A model generated the notes under the pieces. It worked only from the letters and a program-made list of their open reading frames with translations, ran no database searches and was not told the origin of the DNA. DNA of 64,000 bases. Source: Microstegium vimineum. Taxonomy: Eukaryota; Streptophyta; Magnoliopsida; Poales; Poaceae. Position 1 is the stretch's first letter. Each line of letters begins with the position of its first letter. Location of the stretch: the NCBI GenBank assembly GCA_022036555.1, contig CM039141.1, forward strand, positions 4,933,773 to 4,997,772, in the 5' to 3' direction. Below, piece by piece: positions 1-12,164 of this stretch. The position numbers and the translations under genes were made by a program.

Positions 1-850
1 GTCCTCTGTGACGAAACAGGGAGGGACCACTGACCGAGTTTTTACTGGCCGGATGCGGTGACGAAGAATATGCTGTCCTCGTCGGTGTTTGCACGTTGGA
101 TCTGCCCACACGGCACCATGTGACATGCGAGGTAGTACTCCAGCTAGGCGTAACGAGGGTAGTAGAAATGCTAGGTACACATGGGGACGTGAACCTAAAA
201 AATAACCTCGCCTTGTTGAACAACTGCGGGACTGTTTGTAGGGTGTTCTTTGTCCAAATAGGAATATCTATGCTACATACTACAATTTTAAAAGATTATA
301 TAAGGTGACATTTATCTTCTTTTACGAGAATTCCACAAGCTATTGCAAACTCGAGGTTGGCGTATATCATTCGAATTCTAGACAAATATGACATTTTCGT
401 AGAATAGAATGTGACCAATTCAAGAGCAACTAATCTTTTTTTTACTAATTAATAAGAAAATATACCTTTTAATTCGAGCTGTAGAGAACTCCAACATGAA
501 CAAATGACTGCAGGACTGATGACTCCCCAAGGCCCCAACCTTGTGTTCTCACATAAAGTATGTCGTTATGGAGTACGTTTCATGTGAGATTCTACTATGC
601 TTCACATGAGATTCTTGATAACAGTTCAGCCTATTACATCGACTCTCACTCTTTTTTAATCCTAAATTTCCAACGTTGCTTATGCTAAAGTACAATGATG
701 CCACCAAGAAAGTTACTATTGCAATACAGAACAACAATTAAATCCTAATATCAACGCACATACACGCCATCACTCAATGATCTACGATCTATATGCAATA
801 AGCCAATAAACCAAAAAAACAACTTGTATATATTAAAATTAATTAAAATA
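1..850. other. Upstream intergenic region of the CSLA gene
   Basis: No coding region with convincing similarity or splice structure is seen. The DNA becomes AT-rich toward 730-850 and would hold the promoter and 5' leader of the CSLA gene starting at 994. I did not find a TATA box I would defend. Confidence 0.4.
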
Positions 851-993
851 AACAAAGAAGATGAGCGCAAGAGTTGTGTGGACTTAAGAAAAGCCCCAGC
901 GGCATGGAGCGCATCGCGCAGTCGTCCTCGGCTCCCCCCGCGGCTCCGTCCCACCGCCCCTTCCGTCAGCGGCCTCAACCACCACACCACCCA

Positions 994-3900
994 ATGGAGG
1001 CTGGGGAAATCGGCGGGGCCCTCCTCTTCGTCCTCGCCGCCGCCGCCGCCGTCGCGGTCGCCGTGTCCGTCGGCGCGGTCGACTTCTCCCGCCCGCTCAC
1101 CGGTACACACATTCGCTGCTCCTTCCCACCCATTCTATTTCTCTCCCCCCTCACCCCTCTCGCTCGGAGGGACGACAGCGCGCTACAGCTCACGTGATTT
1201 GACATGGCCTGCGCCCGCCGCCCGTTGGTTTTGTCCTGCTTTGTTCCGCAGCGGGCGACTTCCAGGGGGCGGTGTCCTGGCTCATCGGCATCCTCGACGG
1301 CACGTCCTCCGCGGCGGCGGACGTGTACGGGGCGTGGGTGGCGGTGCGGGCCGGCGTGATCGCGCCGGTGCTGCAGGTGGGGGTGTGGGCGTGCATGGTG
1401 ATGTCGGTGATGCTGGTGGTGGAGGCCGTGTACAACAGCGTCGTCAGCCTCGGCGTCAAGGCCATTGGGTGGCGGCCTGAGTGGAGGTTCAAGTGGAAGC
1501 CTCTCGACGGCGCCGACGAGGAGAAGGGAAGCGCCCACTTCCCTATGGTCCTGGTCCAGATACCCATGTACAATGAGCTGGAGGTGAGAACTGACCCAAA
1601 AAAAAAGTTTCGTTTCGGAATTTTTTAACTATTCATCCATTGATTATTTGATTGATGAGTTGTTCTTCCGCTTGTTGCTTTGTGAGATTAAATATTATCT
1701 TGATGTGGTGCGTTTTCCCGTGTGTGGTATGGGCTCTTAGGTGTACAAGCTGTCGATAGGGGCAGCATGTGAGCTGCAGTGGCCAAAGGACAGGATAACA
1801 GTTCAAGTGCTGGACGATTCTACTGATCCCTTTATCAAGGTAACCTGTCTCTCCTAGTTAGTTCCTTGTTTCATGGTTGGGGATTATTCCTACAGAACCT
1901 TTTGTTTGGTGGACAAACTATTAATTTTCATACTGTTAGATCCTATCAGAACAAGTGAAACATCAAACTGGTTTGTTATAGCAGACAAATGCTCAAACTC
2001 GATCTGTTGCGGAATCACTACCAGAAGGATGATAACGTTTTGACATGAGACTAACTGCAATAGCCTCATAGGAGCATGCTAATCATTTGGGCTGGTGAGT
2101 GGGTGCAGAGGGAACATCATCCTTTATGAAGTGAGTAGCTCGCATAGCAGATGCTCGTCCTGCTTATATGAGATTAGTTGCATGAAAGTTACTTCAGCAT
2201 TTGGCATAAAGGGAACTTGAAATGGTTGCCTCATTTGGATAAAACCTTTCGCAAACACAAGTCATCATCCAAGTAGGGATAAATTATTTTTTAAGAGTAA
2301 TAGGGTCGAGCCCTCGTCTTTCAAGATTGGCAAAGACAAAATGTCAGTTTACAGCATATCAGATGGGTACGCCATCTAGAGTGTTTAAGCATCAGGTCCA
2401 TTTCTCAAAGAGAAACCCTCCAAAATAACGATCTAGCTGAAGAGCTAAAGAACTAAAACAGCCTACTAGGGATACTGAACGAAGAACATCAGCCACCTAG
2501 TGGATCCATCAGACGCCATGCAGTGGGATGTTGAACCCGACTGCATCTTCTCAGCTGTTCCACATAAAACCGAAGATGGCTTCTAGGCCTGAAGCCACAT
2601 CACTTGCGCAGCCCTCCTTGAGCCTTGCAACCTTCATGTGCAGTATCTCCCTCTTCTCCTCCTGGCACAAGATTCCCCACCTCTGTACCATCATAGCCAA
2701 TTAGCCACCCTGTAGAGAAGTATACTCATACTACTACACGACAATCTCTGAAAACAAATGTCATTTCTTAGCTTCCAAACAGCAGCTGAAGCGATCATTA
2801 AGAGTACCATTTCTTTTATTAAAAAAAAGGGCGTACCCAGTGCCGTAGGCTCCCGCACTGCGGGGTCCGTAGGCTCCCGCACTGCGGGGTCTGGGGAAGG
2901 GAAATAGCCCGCAGCCTTTCCCGCACAAATGTGCAGAGGCTGGGGCTCGAACCCTGGACCTCTTGGTCATAGGCGGTAAAGCTTTACCGCTTGCACCAGG
3001 GCCGCCCTTCACCATTTCTTTTATTACTTAACCAAAATTTCCCTGTAGAATCTAATGAAGCATCTAACTGTAGTGATAAACGATCAGATATTTTGATGAG
3101 GTAAATGCAGAATGTGTAGAAGAAAACAACTCGAAAGCAGAGATGAGGCTGAGAATGAGAACAAATGTGAATAGTCATCTGAAGTTCTGGACCATACACT
3201 CACATGGCCAACTGCAGGTTGGACCCAGCTGTCTGGGTTTTGTTGTTGTTGTCTGTTAGGTGTGAGCAATGTAGAGATAATAGTCCAGTGAAAATAGAGT
3301 GACTAGAACTGTAACCATATTGAAACTAACAATAACAACCACTTTAGGGTAATGGTCAAACAGTATCATTAAAGTCTCAGCAGCACCATGGGGATGAGAA
3401 TAACTACTGCCTCCTGACATTTCACAGCATCATGAGCCCACTCTCTGGCTTTCTGTCCACTTGTCTTTGTTTATTCAGAACCTAAGATCGGAGGGAACAG
3501 TTCAATAATTGGTGGATATATTCTTCTTTGGAATGGATCTTCCTCACCTCTCAAAAAAATCCACTCAATCATAATATGGAGTGCTTGCTAGCTTGATGCA
3601 TATGAAGGACTGCTCCTATAAATTCCCATCTGTTTGCACGGCTAGAAATCAAAGTTTATGATCTGTATCCATCCAAAAGGTTTGCAATTTTTCATGAAGC
3701 ACCATTTTCAGAAAATATTTTTTTAAAACAAAAATGTTAGCCAATTAAATATACAATGAAAAAGGCAAAAGATTTCCATGACAAATATTGACTGATCTAT
3801 CTGGTTTGATTGAATTGTGTCAGCGAATGGGTTGGTTTAGTGTGATGGAGCAGTAGTAATTGGCAAACACAGCTGCATAATGATCCTTTGTTGAAGCATG

Positions 3901-6276
3901 GATAGCCTCCCAACCAAATAGCAGACAGTCCTCTTGGCCATCAGATTTATCCATTTGTGTTGACATAGCAGCTACTTGCCAACCTATCTTCAGATAGAGA
4001 ACAACTAAATCGTGCTTAGCGTTTCAGTATCTGAACTGCCAGGAGTTCAACCATCTTATTTTCTAAGTGGTTAGATAATTTAAAACATTATTGGGTCTAA
4101 CAAAAAGAATATGTGATGACTGAGATTACTTCTTGCTGCAGAATTTGGTGGAGCTTGAATGTGAGCACTGGGCGAACAAAGGTGTCAATATTAAGTATGC
4201 TACAAGAACCAGCCGCAAGGGGTTCAAGGCAGGAGCTCTGAAGAAAGGAATGGAATGTGACTATGCAATGCAAAGTGAATACGTTGCCATATTTGATGCT
4301 GATTTCCAGCCTGAACCAGATTTTCTGCTCCGAACTGTCCCGTTCCTTCTGCACAATCCGGAAGTTGCACTTGTTCAAGCTCGGTGGTCCTTCGGTAAGT
4401 ACTCCATGTCCTGTTAGTTCTTGAGCACACTTTTCCAGCTACCTGTCAATCACAAATGCACAGGATTTGGTTATGGAACAGAATACCATGGGACATATTT
4501 CTTAAACCTCATGTCAAACTTGTCAGATATGCTCCCACATTTCAGTGTATCACCACAATGGAATACTTTCTCTATTTTCAGATGTTTTTCTTGTGAGAAA
4601 TGCACAAATAGTTCTTACAACTAGCACAAGGAACTTGGAACATACAACCTAACTATTCTGGCCTCGGAAAATAAACATCTCCTTGCATAATGATGATATT
4701 AAAATATATTTCCATATTCTCCAATGATTCATGATTATGCCAGAAAGATGGCATAGAAACTGTTCAAAGATAATATAACATAAAAAAATTTGCAAGTGCA
4801 TAAGCTTCTCAATCAATATAATATTTTATTCACTCTGATCGGTCCAATTCTTAATTGACAGAATTTTGCAGTGAATGACACGACAAGCCTGTTGACAAGG
4901 GTACAGAAGATGTTTTACGACTACCACTTCAAAGTTGAACAAGAAGCGGGATCAGCGACCTTTGCCTTCTTCAGTTTTAACGGTACACATCTTTTTGAAC
5001 CTCTATAGGGTACAAATTCCCCAAAAGAGGCAGAAGCAACCCCAAAATTTCGGTCAAATATTACAATCTTCCTAATGGCATGTCTATTCTAGGAACTGCT
5101 GGAGTGTGGCGTACAGTAGCCATAAGAGACGCAGGAGGTTGGAAGGACCGAACTACAGTTGAAGATATGGACTTGGCGGTTCGAGCAACTCTAAAGGGCT
5201 GGAAATTTGTATATGTTGGGGATGTTAGAGTGAGTAAATCCTAACATATGACAGTGTTGGCAAAAGTAAATATATTTGATGCGATCATTTGACTATGCAA
5301 TTCACAGGTCAAGAGTGAATTGCCGACCACTTACAAGGCCTACTGTCGGCAGCAATTCCGGTGGTCTAGTGGTGGTGCAAACTTATTCCGTAAGATGGCA
5401 AAGGATGTTTTGGTTGCCAAGGTGAGCATATCTCGCCAGGTTCCATTCTGGCAAATCATGTCTTTGGGGGGAAAAACTAAAAATTAGCCCCACTTGTTGT
5501 TCCACTAGGATATATCATTCGTCAAGAAGTTCTATATGCTCTATAGCTTCTTCTTTGTGAGGAGAGTTGTAGCGCCAACGGCCGCCTGTATTTTCTACAA
5601 TATCATAATCCCCATCTCAGTCACAGTCCCGGAGCTCTACTTACCAATCTGGGGTGTTGCCTATATTCCCATGGTGCTTACCATAGTCACAGCCATAAGG
5701 CATCCAAAGTAAGTTTCTTTGTCATTGTGCCTTGAGTTCTAGATCAACATTGCTTATCTGTCCTTTCACCAACTAAAGCTAATGAACTTCAACTTGTCTT
5801 TGCAGAAATCTACACATATTGCCACTATGGATTTTGTTTGAGAGTGTGATGACATTGCATCGCATGAGAGCTGCACTTACTGGACTGCTGGAATTAGAAG
5901 GGTTCAACCAGTGGATTGTGACCAAGAAGGTGGGGAATGATCTCGAGGACACTGAAGTTCCTTTGATTCAAAAAACACGGAAAAGGCTAAGGGACAGGTG
6001 AAAACTCGCAACTCAGGCTTTCTGGATTAGTATAAAATTATATTATCAAGGGTACCAGGCAGGGCAACACTACACGTCATACATTACTGATATACTGTAC
6101 TTTCTTGCAGAGTCAATTTCCGTGAGATTGGATTTTCGGTGTTTCTCTTCCTCTGTGCATCATACAACCTGGTGTTCCATGGGAAAACAAGCTACTACTT
6201 ATATATGTACCTTCAGGGATTAACATTTCTGTTACTAGGGTTTAACTTCACTGGCACTTGTTCCTGCTGCCAATGA
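994..6276 (+). CDS. CSLA: CSLA-family glucomannan 4-beta-mannosyltransferase (cellulose synthase-like A)
   Basis: Ten exons give 570 aa with all phases consistent: 994-1102, 1252-1583, 1741-1839, 4142-4394, 4872-4982, 5093-5229, 5308-5421, 5509-5708, 5806-5997, 6111-6276. CSLA proteins are Golgi membrane GT2 enzymes that polymerise beta-1,4-mannan or glucomannan from GDP-mannose. Visible in order: an N-terminal hydrophobic segment in exon 1 (rich in Ala/Val); a second membrane stretch in exon 2 (VWACMVMSVMLVV); the first catalytic Asp in LDDSTD (exon 3); the DxD motif in FDADF (exon 4); a VEDMD acceptor-site Asp (exon 6); QQFRW, the QxxRW motif (exon 7); and C-terminal membrane helices in exons 8 and 10. 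The C-terminus ends in CCQ, typical of the family. Length fits CSLA. The start is the first in-frame ATG, directly followed by the hydrophobic segment. Intron 3 is unusually long (2.3 kb) because of transposon insertions. The family call is secure; the paralogue is not. Confidence 0.93.
2283..3090 (-). mobile_element. Degenerate LINE (non-LTR retrotransposon) remnant in CSLA intron 3
   Basis: On the minus strand, around 2690-2815, a short reading frame contains AVWKLRNDICFQ. This resembles the region at the C-terminal end of plant LINE reverse transcriptases, where a W-K-x-R-N motif is common. The frame is interrupted by the SINE at 2822-3010. The lower edge near 2283 resembles a LINE 3' tail. 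The remnant is 5'-truncated and non-functional, and its outer limits are approximate. Confidence 0.45.
2822..3010 (-). mobile_element. tRNA-derived SINE with 16-bp target-site duplication, in CSLA intron 3
   Basis: The element is flanked by an identical 16-bp duplication (ACCATTTCTTTTATTA) at 2806-2821 and 3011-3026. Read on the minus strand, it starts with a tRNA-like head containing an A-box-like sequence (TGGTGCAAGCGG) and a clear B box (GGTTCGAGCCC), the internal RNA polymerase III promoter. It ends in a T-rich run (A-rich on the + strand), as some plant SINEs do. Inside, a segment of about 21 bp (CGTAGGCTCCCGCACTGCGGG) is present twice in tandem (about 2845-2890). It sits inside an older LINE remnant. 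Confidence 0.85.
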
Positions 6277-6789
6277 CAGCATGGCAAAGCTGTATGAATT
6301 GCTGCTTTATAATCATTTTCTGGGTTCATAACGTTTCAAATGGTTTAGATCTTAGATGCATAGAAAGATGGCATTATTCTGCATGCTGGCAGTGATTTAG
6401 ATCTTGTAATACAATACTGCCATCACAAAGTTAAAACGAAAACGATGGCAACGTGGTGATGGCAATTTTCAGAAAGTGCTTTGTTTTATCGGATATTGAA
6501 TGGAAGGATGTGCTGTCAAGCAAACACAACGACCTGCGCCCTCCAATGCTAATGCAGCAACAACCGACACTAAAAATCATTTTTAAAAATGCATTAAATG
6601 GTAATAGACGTGAATTGCATATACTCCGTTGATGGTTACAGATCATCATTATTCAGACACAAACAGATGTATGACCTCAAAAAATGACTAAATACACACA
6701 TATAGGATGACTTTGACGCTAGTGGGAATCTAGGAATGTATAGTTTCTGGGCTGCCACAAAATGACTAACCTATCCATTCCTGGTTACA
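6277..6789. other. Convergent intergenic region between CSLA and the DCN1-like gene
   Basis: About 510 bp lie between the CSLA stop and the stop of the minus-strand DCUN1 gene. It must contain both 3' UTRs. No other gene or repeat is recognised. Confidence 0.5.
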
Positions 6790-9700
6790 TCAAAAGGGGC
6801 ATTTCATCGAAATACAACCCTCAAACCCTTTCGACAGGGCATCCTCAACATTACAAGGGGAGTTCTGAAGACAACCTCTTGAGTTGTGTAAATGCATATC
6901 CTCGTGGTAATCTGAGGAACTATTGGAGAAATGGGTAGTTTTGTGGGATTCCCCCACTCCATATCTAGCGTCATGACTTTCCTTGAGTCGCTTTATTGGT
7001 GTAAGGTGAACAGAGCGTGTAAAACTATCCGAAAGTTCTACATCCTCTTCATTGGACTTGAAGTGAGGACATTTCCTCTTTGATCCAGGTAGAGGATCCA
7101 GCCCTGTAACACCAGATTCAGAACAGTGTGTAATGTGAAGATGGATTAAAAAAAAGTAAAAAAAAAAACACTGGTCCAAATAATAATAATACCTTTAAAT
7201 GTACTGGAAATGCTACACTGTGATTCCATCGCACCGCTACAGTCAGTGGAGTGATAAATCCTACATTTTACAAGTAGAGACACATAAGTCAGCAAACAGC
7301 TAGGAAGAAACATTACTATCTAGAGACAACAAGAAGATTAACTTAGCTTATTATGACGAATAAATTCACAAAAACTGTATAGCTAATTAGCTATTGCATA
7401 AAACAAACATTCAATCGTTCTCTCTGGGAAAGTCATGGTTCCCACACGAGAAGCTTCCATTACACATTCAAAAGAACTGACAGGCAACAGCTATGGATGA
7501 ATCAGCACTGATCAGCAACTTTTGTGAGCCCCATCCTATTGTAATTTCTACAAAGCCAATCTGATTTCTCCAATGTTTTCCTTTTTAAATTGCTACCGGT
7601 ATAGATTGTCACTATGGTTTTGAATAGACAGTAATATGCACCAATAACACAAGGATTTGCAAAATAAACAATTGTACAAAAAGCTAGTAGTAATTTATCA
7701 AAGCAAGCGGCATCTAGGACTATACTCCAATAGAAGGTTACGTGAGTAAAACAGATCTTGAGATCTTCCCAAAATCTTTCATGAGTAAAATAGCTTAGTC
7801 TTGACAACATTCGGACCTTTCCGCACTCCCTAATTTAAATTTAATTATTCATTTATACTAGGAAATCCAAGGGGTGTTGTAGTGAAAGAAAACAGATCTC
7901 ATTTGTGTTTCATGACTAATTTAAGAAAGGATTTACTGACTATGAATTTGACAGCAGAAAGTCATTCGGTGGAAAGAAAATGAAAACTAATGAGAACCAT
8001 TATATGTTTGCATTATCCATTTATACTTTGTTTGGATGCACTCGTATCCACCTCAATCCATGTGTGTTGGAGTGGATTGGGGTGGAAAATAGTTTAAGTT
8101 CCACCCCAATCCATTCCAACACATGTGGATTGAGGTGGATACGAGTACATCCAAACAAGCCCTTAATGATTATGCTTTATGTTTGACAACAGGAAGAACA
8201 TATATAAACTGAACTGCAAGAGAATATAATCATGTTGTGGCAGCAAACCTGTGCATTTGCTCCACAAAATCATCAATCAGAACAGGCCAAGCACCTGAAA
8301 GAAGACAGGAATAGGAACTAAGAAAAATTCTTAATTATCATGGAGCTACGCTATAAAGGCAGCTGCAGCCTGCAGACAAAGAATTGAAAATCGAAGTGTC
8401 ATGTAGAAAGAATTTGTACCTCGTGGGTCATAACCTTCCAGATCTTCATTTACACACCTGCTGAAAGCTAGCAGCTGCTGCCAAGTATCCTCAGATATGT
8501 TGTGGCGTTGATACTTCTGAGAAAAAGTATTATAGTTTTAGGTTTTTTTAAACAAAGAAAAAAAATAGTGAAGTCTATTTATGACTGTGCATCATAAGAG
8601 AAGGGGGTGCAAGTGATGAAGTTAATTTCCCTTTCTGAAGAGGAAAAAAAAAAGAAATATTCAAGAAATAATATTAATTAATGGTTTATTGAGGACTAAA
8701 GATTTGAACTGTAGTAAAGCAGTATTATAGTACTTCAACTCTTAGGTTTTCAACATTTCTTCCCAACAGAAGATGCCAAATGATAACTAAAGCAACTATG
8801 CATTCTGCAATATGCTAACTAAACTATGCATCTTAAAACAAAAATTTAGGTTTGACAAGAACATAAGCATTAGTCAGAATGGCACAACGGCATAACTGGA
8901 AACCAAACATCTAATAATTACCACGTGCATCACTATTCTAACATTTCTGTTTAGTCAATAGTCACCATGTATCAAACCATACAATTACAGCATAAGCCAG
9001 CCATTCAACTAGAGTGAAGTGCTTATCTTCATACATATATGATGTCTTAGTAAATGTCGGTAGAATGGCAACTATAGAATATCCAAGTCAAAGGTTTGAC
9101 AAGAACATAAGTATTAGCCAGAATTGCACAACTGGAAACCAAACATCTAATAATTACCACGTGCATGAATATTCTAATATTTCTGTTTAGTCAATAGTCA
9201 TCGTGTATCAAACCATATAATTTACAGCATAAACCAGCCATTCAACTAGAGTGAAGTGCTTTTCTTCATACATATATGATATGTCTTAGTAAATGTCAGA
9301 AGAATGACAACTATAGAAGATCCATGTCAACCTTTTTTATTATTCTCAAGGGTAACTGGACAAAAATGGAGCACTACTAATACTTTAATAAACAATCACA
9401 AAAAAAAAAAAAAAGAACAACACGCATTTGAGTTGAACTATGGAGATGTCATATCATGTCCAAGCAAAGCAATTTCTATACCTCAACGAAGTTACACCAT
9501 CGATCAAGCAAACGGAACCTTCCATTCAGAACAATCTTCCATGCTGCTACAGCTCTTTGAATAGCTATACAAATGAAAAGGGAAATTCCTAGTTAGTTTT
9601 CTATGGGTATAAGAAGTATAGTAGGTTACCAGTAGCATCCAGACATCATTGAGAATACAGGATCTTACTGATACTCTTTTGCCCCTTTTCACGACAGATG

Positions 9701-11243
9701 AAGAAGACAAAATCGTAGAAGCAATTGAATAGGCCTGTATCCTCCTAAAAAAGAAGGATCTCAATTAACATAAGGTAGTGAAGAAGGCTCTTAGTTAACG
9801 TAAGATAGTAAAGATCAGTAAAAAAAATGTCAATCAGATTGGAAAGACACACTCACCAAATCAATAAATGGAATGAGCTTTGGGACATCAGCAAAAATCA
9901 CGTCCCTGCATCAATATTAGGATGTTTAATCATGTGAAAGGCTAACATAGGATGAGAAAAATAAAACAGAACCAAACATGATTGAAAAAGAGAATACATT
10001 CACATGAATGGAGGTTATGAAGTTTATGTGATCAGGGTTGATTAAGGATTTGCACTTGTGTATTGGCCAGGATGTACGAGCGACAAACAATGAAAAACGC
10101 CATGATGTTTGCAACATTGAATAACCACCATGATATTTATTTTTTTTACTTCCAAGTAAAAAACAGTTCAATTTCAATGTGCTGGTAACACTAACAGAGG
10201 AAAATCAGCTCCAAAAGATTTATATATTTACAGCAACAGAGAGACAAGTACAACTATTTATATTCACATATTGTTCAATTCGCGTTTAAATCTTATTCAA
10301 ATTACACCTCGGCCAAATTCTAAACAGAAAGTAGTAAGGGCCAATAGATTTCTCTAATTCTTAGACAAGGTTTCATATTACATATGCAAGCAAGAAATAG
10401 AAAAGTATGCATCTTGTCATAAAGTTTCACCATGGTGCAGGATATATCTTAATGAAAAGAACTAAAAAAGATGCAAACCTCATTCCATCAATTCCATCAA
10501 TAGCTAGTGAAAGCTCAATCATTCCTTGTCTTGTCTCCACACTTGGACCTCCTGATACGATACCTAGCAAAACAAAGGCCAAAAGAACCAATAGGTCGAT
10601 ACAGTGCCCCAATAAACACAATCTGAACTAAAAATGTGAACACAAGAACCGTTTAGTTCACATTAAACTTTTTTACTATGCACGAGGTTTGGTTTAGTTC
10701 CTGAGAATTTTGTCTACTCTAGGTGCCAAAGAAGGATGGTACTATGATCGAATTGCACAAGAATTATCAACTGTACAGCCTCGAAGTATGAATTTTGGTG
10801 AAGAACAGCATATCAGTTTGCACGAGTTGTTTCTCTAGCATCTGCCTTGCTATAACTAACACTTCTTGGAATTTTTTATCACCCAAGAAAGCAAGAACCG
10901 ATAAGAGAAGGCAAGGCAGTGACCCATTTTTCGTCAAGAAGTCAGACAATTGACCACCGATTAACGTTCAGGACCACTTCTTCGGTAGTCGAACCCACCC
11001 ATTTAGCAGAATTCTCAATTTGGAAACCACAAGGTTCATCATGTTTCGCAAAAAGAAAGAAAGACCAAAATCCAAAAAAGTTACTCCCAAAAGTTACCCA
11101 CTAAACCCACCGAAAAACCGCAAAGCATCCGCTCCAAACCCGCAAGCGAATTCGACGGCAGGGAGCTCACCGTAGTACTTGAGGAAGGCCTCGGCGGCGG
11201 AGGGGCACGCGGCCGCCGCGGCCGCGAAGCCTTCGGATCCCAT
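6790..11243 (-). CDS. AAR3: DCN1-like (DCUN1 domain) cullin neddylation protein, AAR3-like
   Basis: Nine exons in frame give 296 aa. In + coordinates, first to last: 11171-11243, 10479-10563, 9857-9905, 9669-9744, 9482-9564, 8420-8516, 8249-8294, 7193-7260, 6790-7103. DCN1-type proteins act as scaffold co-E3s that help transfer NEDD8 from UBC12 to cullins, activating CRL ubiquitin ligases. The DCUN1 domain is read in exons 4-7: LFNCFYDFVFFICRE, then AAWKIVLNGRFRLLDRW, then HNISEDTWQQLLAFS, ending with AWPVLIDDFVEQM. These are the characteristic PONY/DCUN1 blocks. The N-terminus (MGSEGFAAAAAA) is alanine-rich. The last two exons add about 125 residues after the domain, with a basic segment (GSKRKC) and no recognised domain. 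This tail is why I favour the AAR3 subtype, which in Arabidopsis affects auxin response. The domain is secure; the AAR3 assignment is inference. Confidence 0.88.
8028..8158. mobile_element. Foldback MITE in an intron of the DCN1-like gene
   Basis: About 60 bp at 8028-8088 is an almost perfect inverted repeat of 8099-8158, with a loop of about 10 bp. The ends are TTGTTTGGATG and CATCCAAACAA. It lies in the intron between exons 7 and 8. Long terminal inverted repeats with almost no interior are typical of foldback MITEs. I could not define a convincing target duplication, so the superfamily is open. Confidence 0.7.
8849..9330. repeat. Tandem duplication of about 240 bp in an intron of the DCN1-like gene
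   Basis: Copy 1 (about 8849-9090) and copy 2 (about 9093-9330) begin with GGTTTGACAAGAACATAAG and run in parallel to a segment ending near GACAACTATAGAA. They differ by scattered substitutions and a few small indels. The pair lies wholly within the intron between exons 5 and 6 (8517-9481). Confidence 0.85.
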
Positions 11244-11847
11244 GGGCCAGGGCTCGGATCCGAATCAGGAGACCCTAGGCCCCCGCGGCTCGTCGCCGAC
11301 GCCGCAACAACCCCGAGTCCACCACCGCCTCCTCGATCTCACGTGAGAGCGAGCCGACACGACACGGAGGCGAGCGCGAGAAGGCAAGAGGTGAGAAAGG
11401 GAGAGAGGCGTCGAGTTCGGTGGTGGGCCAGGGTGTCAGGCATCTGCTAGTGCCGAAGTGGTCTAGTGTGGGTCCACCCGTCAGTATCTCTGTCAGCCCG
11501 TTGTCACTGGCCTCTGACAGAGACGACGGGTTGCGACTTGCGAGCGGATAAACAGGGGCTTAATTCTGTTTTGCTCGTTTATAATGGGCCTGTAAGAAAC
11601 AGCCTTTCTTCGGTCGGTCCATTTATCAATGGCCGGATATGTTCCGTTTCCATCATTACTTCGCCTAATGGGCCTACATTTCTGTGCGAATAAAGCGGCC
11701 CATCAGATAACCGACACTCCATGGTCCATGCTATGGACCCCGCATGTCGGCTACCCTATCCGTCTCTCGCGTTCTCCACTTCCGTCGCAGCGGGCGTGGA
11801 CCCCACATGTCAGGGACCCAGCGGCCGACGCAAAATATCTGGGCTCT

Positions 11848-11862
11848 GGAACCTTCGGGAAC
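11848..11862 (+). promoter_or_regulatory. Distal heat-shock element (three perfect units)
   Basis: The sequence GAAccTTCggGAA (11849-11861) is a perfect nGAAnnTTCnnGAAn array, the binding site for trimeric heat-shock factors. It lies about 315 bp upstream of the RING-H2 start codon and about 170 bp upstream of the TATA box. Confidence 0.75.
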
Positions 11863-12004
11863 CGAAACGCAACGGAAACAGGTCAGCGACCTTGACAGCG
11901 CTCCGAAAACTTCCCCAACTCGGATGCACAGCCGTGTCCAACTGCCCAACGGACCCCGCCTGGTTTGGAGCCCACAGATCAGAGAAACGAGGAGCCAGCT
12001 CTCG

Positions 12005-12019
12005 GGAACGTTCCAGAAC
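12005..12019 (+). promoter_or_regulatory. Proximal heat-shock element (three perfect units)
   Basis: GAAcgTTCcaGAA (12006-12018) is a second perfect three-unit heat-shock element. It lies only 15 bp upstream of the TATA box, the usual spacing in plant heat-shock gene promoters. Confidence 0.8.
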
Positions 12020-12033
12020 CTCCCCTAATAATC

Positions 12034-12040
12034 ATATATA
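12034..12040 (+). promoter_or_regulatory. TATA box of the RING-H2 gene
   Basis: ATATATA lies about 125 bp upstream of the ATG at 12165. This would put transcription start near 12065-12070 and give a 5' UTR of about 95 bp. Confidence 0.65.
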
Positions 12041-12164
12041 GCCGTCAATTCAAGCCACCGAAAATCACACCAGAAAACACAACCTCTGGTTGCTTTCGAT
12101 TCTTTCACGGTTCCACACCTGTCTCTCTCTCGTGCTCGATCGATCGCCTCCTCCTCCTCCACCC

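Larger units (their letters stand above)
11244..12030. other. Divergent intergenic region between the DCN1-like and RING genes
   Basis: About 0.9 kb separates two divergently transcribed ATGs (11243 on minus, 12165 on plus). It is GC-rich near 11250-11420 and holds two heat-shock elements and a TATA box on the RING side. No coding region in it is convincing. Confidence 0.6.

Noticed and set aside
824..1573. Several long overlapping open frames on both strands near the CSLA start
   Set aside because: They are GC-driven shadows of CSLA exons 1-2; only the frame with the membrane segment and consistent splice phases is kept.
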